Shown here piece by piece: positions 7,286 to 8,571 of a stretch of DNA of 8,571 nucleotides (positions within the stretch are counted from its first letter, which is position 1; every line of letters begins with the position of its first letter). The notes under the pieces were generated by a model. The model was not told where the DNA came from, searched no databases, and was given only the letters and a program-made list of their open reading frames with translations. Source of the DNA: Rickettsiaceae bacterium (GTDB lineage: Bacteria; Pseudomonadota; Alphaproteobacteria; Rickettsiales; Rickettsiaceae); contig JAKONF010000016.1 in assembly GCA_022702085.1 (NCBI GenBank), positions 1 to 8,571 on the forward strand, written 5' to 3'. Both the position numbers and the translations under genes were made by a program.

Positions 7286-7320
7286 CGCCAATTTTTGTTG
7301 AGGCAAAGATTGGCGTATTT
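7286..7320 (+). terminator. Intrinsic terminator after ankyrin gene 1
   Basis: A 12-bp stem with one G-U pair, CGCCAATTTTTG (7286-7297) with CAAAGATTGGCG (7304-7315), has a 6-nt loop (TTGAGG) and is followed by TATTTTAA. The T tract is short, but the stem is the most GC-rich structure of the gap. It lies 56 bp after the stop. Confidence 0.78.
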
Positions 7321-7360
7321 TAACTATTAATCAATTGCCCTCATAACATTTCAAACTCAA

Positions 7361-7380
7361 ATTTAAATAAATATTTAAAT
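7361..7380. repeat. Paired ATTTAAAT palindromes upstream of ankyrin gene 2
   Basis: The self-complementary octamer ATTTAAAT occurs twice, at 7361-7368 and 7373-7380, 12 bp apart from start to start and so about one helical turn. It could be a binding site or only AT-rich sequence. A weak -10 candidate, TAGAAT (7425-7430), lies downstream without a convincing -35. Confidence 0.3.
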
Positions 7381-7443
7381 ATTTGTTCAACTAGCAATAG
7401 AAAAACATTTTTAAATATGTTAATTAGAATTGGTAACATATTG

Positions 7444-7449
7444 AAGGAG
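7444..7449 (+). promoter_or_regulatory. Strong Shine-Dalgarno site of ankyrin gene 2
   Basis: AAGGAG with 7 nt to the ATG at 7457. It fixes the start of the second ankyrin gene and is the best ribosome site in the window. Confidence 0.85.
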
Positions 7450-7456
7450 AAGAATA

Positions 7457-8571
7457 ATGTCTAAAGAAACGGATTTTAATCAATTTGTTTGGGCTATAGT
7501 TAGTCAAGATATGGAAAAAATTAAAAAATATGTAGAAGAGGGTTTTGATATTAATTCTAAAGATAAGCAAGGTCAACCTGTAATAATTCAATTTTTTTTG
7601 GATAGAACAAATATCTCTCCTGAAAAAATTCAACAATTAAGCGAAATTAATGCTAACTTCAATGTAAAATATAAATCTGGTAATACCTTATTAAATAGCA
7701 TCGTAGAGAGTGGAGAGATTGAAGTAGTTAGAGCAATACTCAAAGTCTCTGAAGGATCATTAGTTAACACCAAAGATAATGATGGTAGATATCCTTTACA
7801 TATAGCAGTAGAAAAACGTAATGAGGATATGGTGAGGTTATTAGCAGAAGAATTTAAAGCAGATTTAAATATTAAAGATCGAGATGGTGAGCCATTACTT
7901 TTCAAAGTGCTTACCGAGAGAGAAATGTATGATATAACTATGCTTTTAATTGAGCTTGGAGCAAATCCTAATCAGTTAAATGATAAAGGTGATAATATAC
8001 TAAAATATGCAATAAAAGCTGAAAGATATAGCGTGACAGAAGCTTTACTTAAAAAAGGAGCTGATGGGAACCTTACAGATAGTAAAGGAATATCACCTCT
8101 ACATCATGCTTGTGAAGTAAACAACAAGCATTTAGTTGAACTTATTCTTCAAGCAGGAGGCGATGCCAATTGTAAAAATCAACATGGGTATTCAATTCTG
8201 CAAGAAGCCATGGGAACTGAAATATTTGGTTCTTATAAAAGCGAAATAGTTAATTTACTAATTAATTATGGTGCAAATATAAACACAACATATAGAAAAG
8301 GTAAAAGTATTTTATTTAAAGTCATTAAGCATAGTGACCTAGATACATTAAACTCAATGCTTGAAAAGGGTGCCACAACTGATGGTTTAACTAGAAAAGG
8401 CAAAACTATGGCTCAGGTAGCAATTAAGCATAATAATATTAAAATACTTGAATCTCTCCTCAAGCATGGAGCATCAACAGAAGATTGTAAGTCTAAAAAT
8501 CCAGAAATTAAAAAATTGTTAGAAGAGTATTCTCCTGTAAACTCAACCAATATTTGCAGTGTATATAGTGT
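7457..8571 (+). CDS. Ankyrin-repeat protein 2, 3' end missing
   Basis: The frame is open from the ATG at 7457 to the right edge (371 full codons and no stop), so the gene continues outside. It is a paralog of the ankyrin gene at 6096. Both begin MSK, show the same order of about ten repeats, share the identical block NEDMVRLLAEEFKADLNIK (residues 122-140 here, 123-141 there), have a lengthened eighth repeat (about 251-263 here) and carry the NPEIKxxLxxY motif (348-358 here). In the fourth repeat region 32 of 41 residues match. Beyond that motif the sequence becomes Ser/Asn/Thr-rich (SPVNSTN), and this copy may carry a longer C-terminal extension than the first. It has a strong ribosome site, unlike the first copy. 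Function is inferred as protein binding, possibly as a secreted host-directed protein. No other domain is visible in this part. Confidence 0.9.
   Translation, partial: MSKETDFNQFVWAIVSQDMEKIKKYVEEGFDINSKDKQGQPVIIQFFLDRTNISPEKIQQLSEINANFNVKYKSGNTLLNSIVESGEIEVVRAILKVSEGSLVNTKDNDGRYPLHIAVEKRNEDMVRLLAEEFKADLNIKDRDGEPLLFKVLTEREMYDITMLLIELGANPNQLNDKGDNILKYAIKAERYSVTEALLKKGADGNLTDSKGISPLHHACEVNNKHLVELILQAGGDANCKNQHGYSILQEAMGTEIFGSYKSEIVNLLINYGANINTTYRKGKSILFKVIKHSDLDTLNSMLEKGATTDGLTRKGKTMAQVAIKHNNIKILESLLKHGASTEDCKSKNPEIKKLLEEYSPVNSTNICSVYS

Noticed and set aside
7424..7905. Two - strand open frames opposite ankyrin gene 2
   Set aside because: The + strand frame has a strong ribosome site and clear ankyrin repeats throughout.

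Overview
The window is AT-rich bacterial DNA whose genes combine eukaryote-like repeat proteins (leucine-rich repeats, ankyrin repeats, a Ser/Lys-rich disordered protein) with a ProP-like MFS transporter, a QueH-type epoxyqueuosine reductase and a secreted family-5 glycoside hydrolase. This mix, with the low GC, suggests an obligate or facultative intracellular bacterium living in a eukaryotic cell. An order Rickettsiales-like symbiont of a protist or arthropod is the best guess. That assignment is inferred from gene content, as there is no rRNA or other marker here.

Left part (1-2726, + strand). The 3' end of an LRR gene enters from the left edge; its reading frame is open to base 2, so the start lies outside. 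It ends in a Thr/Ser/Pro/Gly-rich tail carrying an 81-bp in-frame duplication, and a strong intrinsic terminator follows. Next is a 504-residue protein of unknown function, probably disordered, with a degenerate internal repeat of about 47 residues and Ser-Pro/basic motifs. A probable hairpin terminator closes it. Both genes look like host-interaction candidates.

Middle (2789-5942). A predicted promoter precedes an MHS-type MFS transporter whose 3' end overlaps queH by 11 bp, so the two form an operon. queH completes queuosine synthesis in tRNA. A convergent gene on the - strand encodes a GH5 endoglucanase-like enzyme with an apparent signal peptide and both catalytic glutamates. A good promoter lies upstream of it.

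Right part (6035-8571, + strand). Two ankyrin-repeat genes lie in tandem, with a strong terminator after the first. They are clear paralogs that share repeat layout, a lengthened eighth repeat and the C-terminal motif. The second runs off the right edge without a stop codon.

No rRNA, tRNA, CRISPR array, transposase or phage gene was seen. No gene-free stretch exceeds about 230 bases. The most interesting content is the clustering of four probable effector or surface proteins around a housekeeping operon and a secreted polysaccharide hydrolase. I did not find a clearly new multi-gene system.
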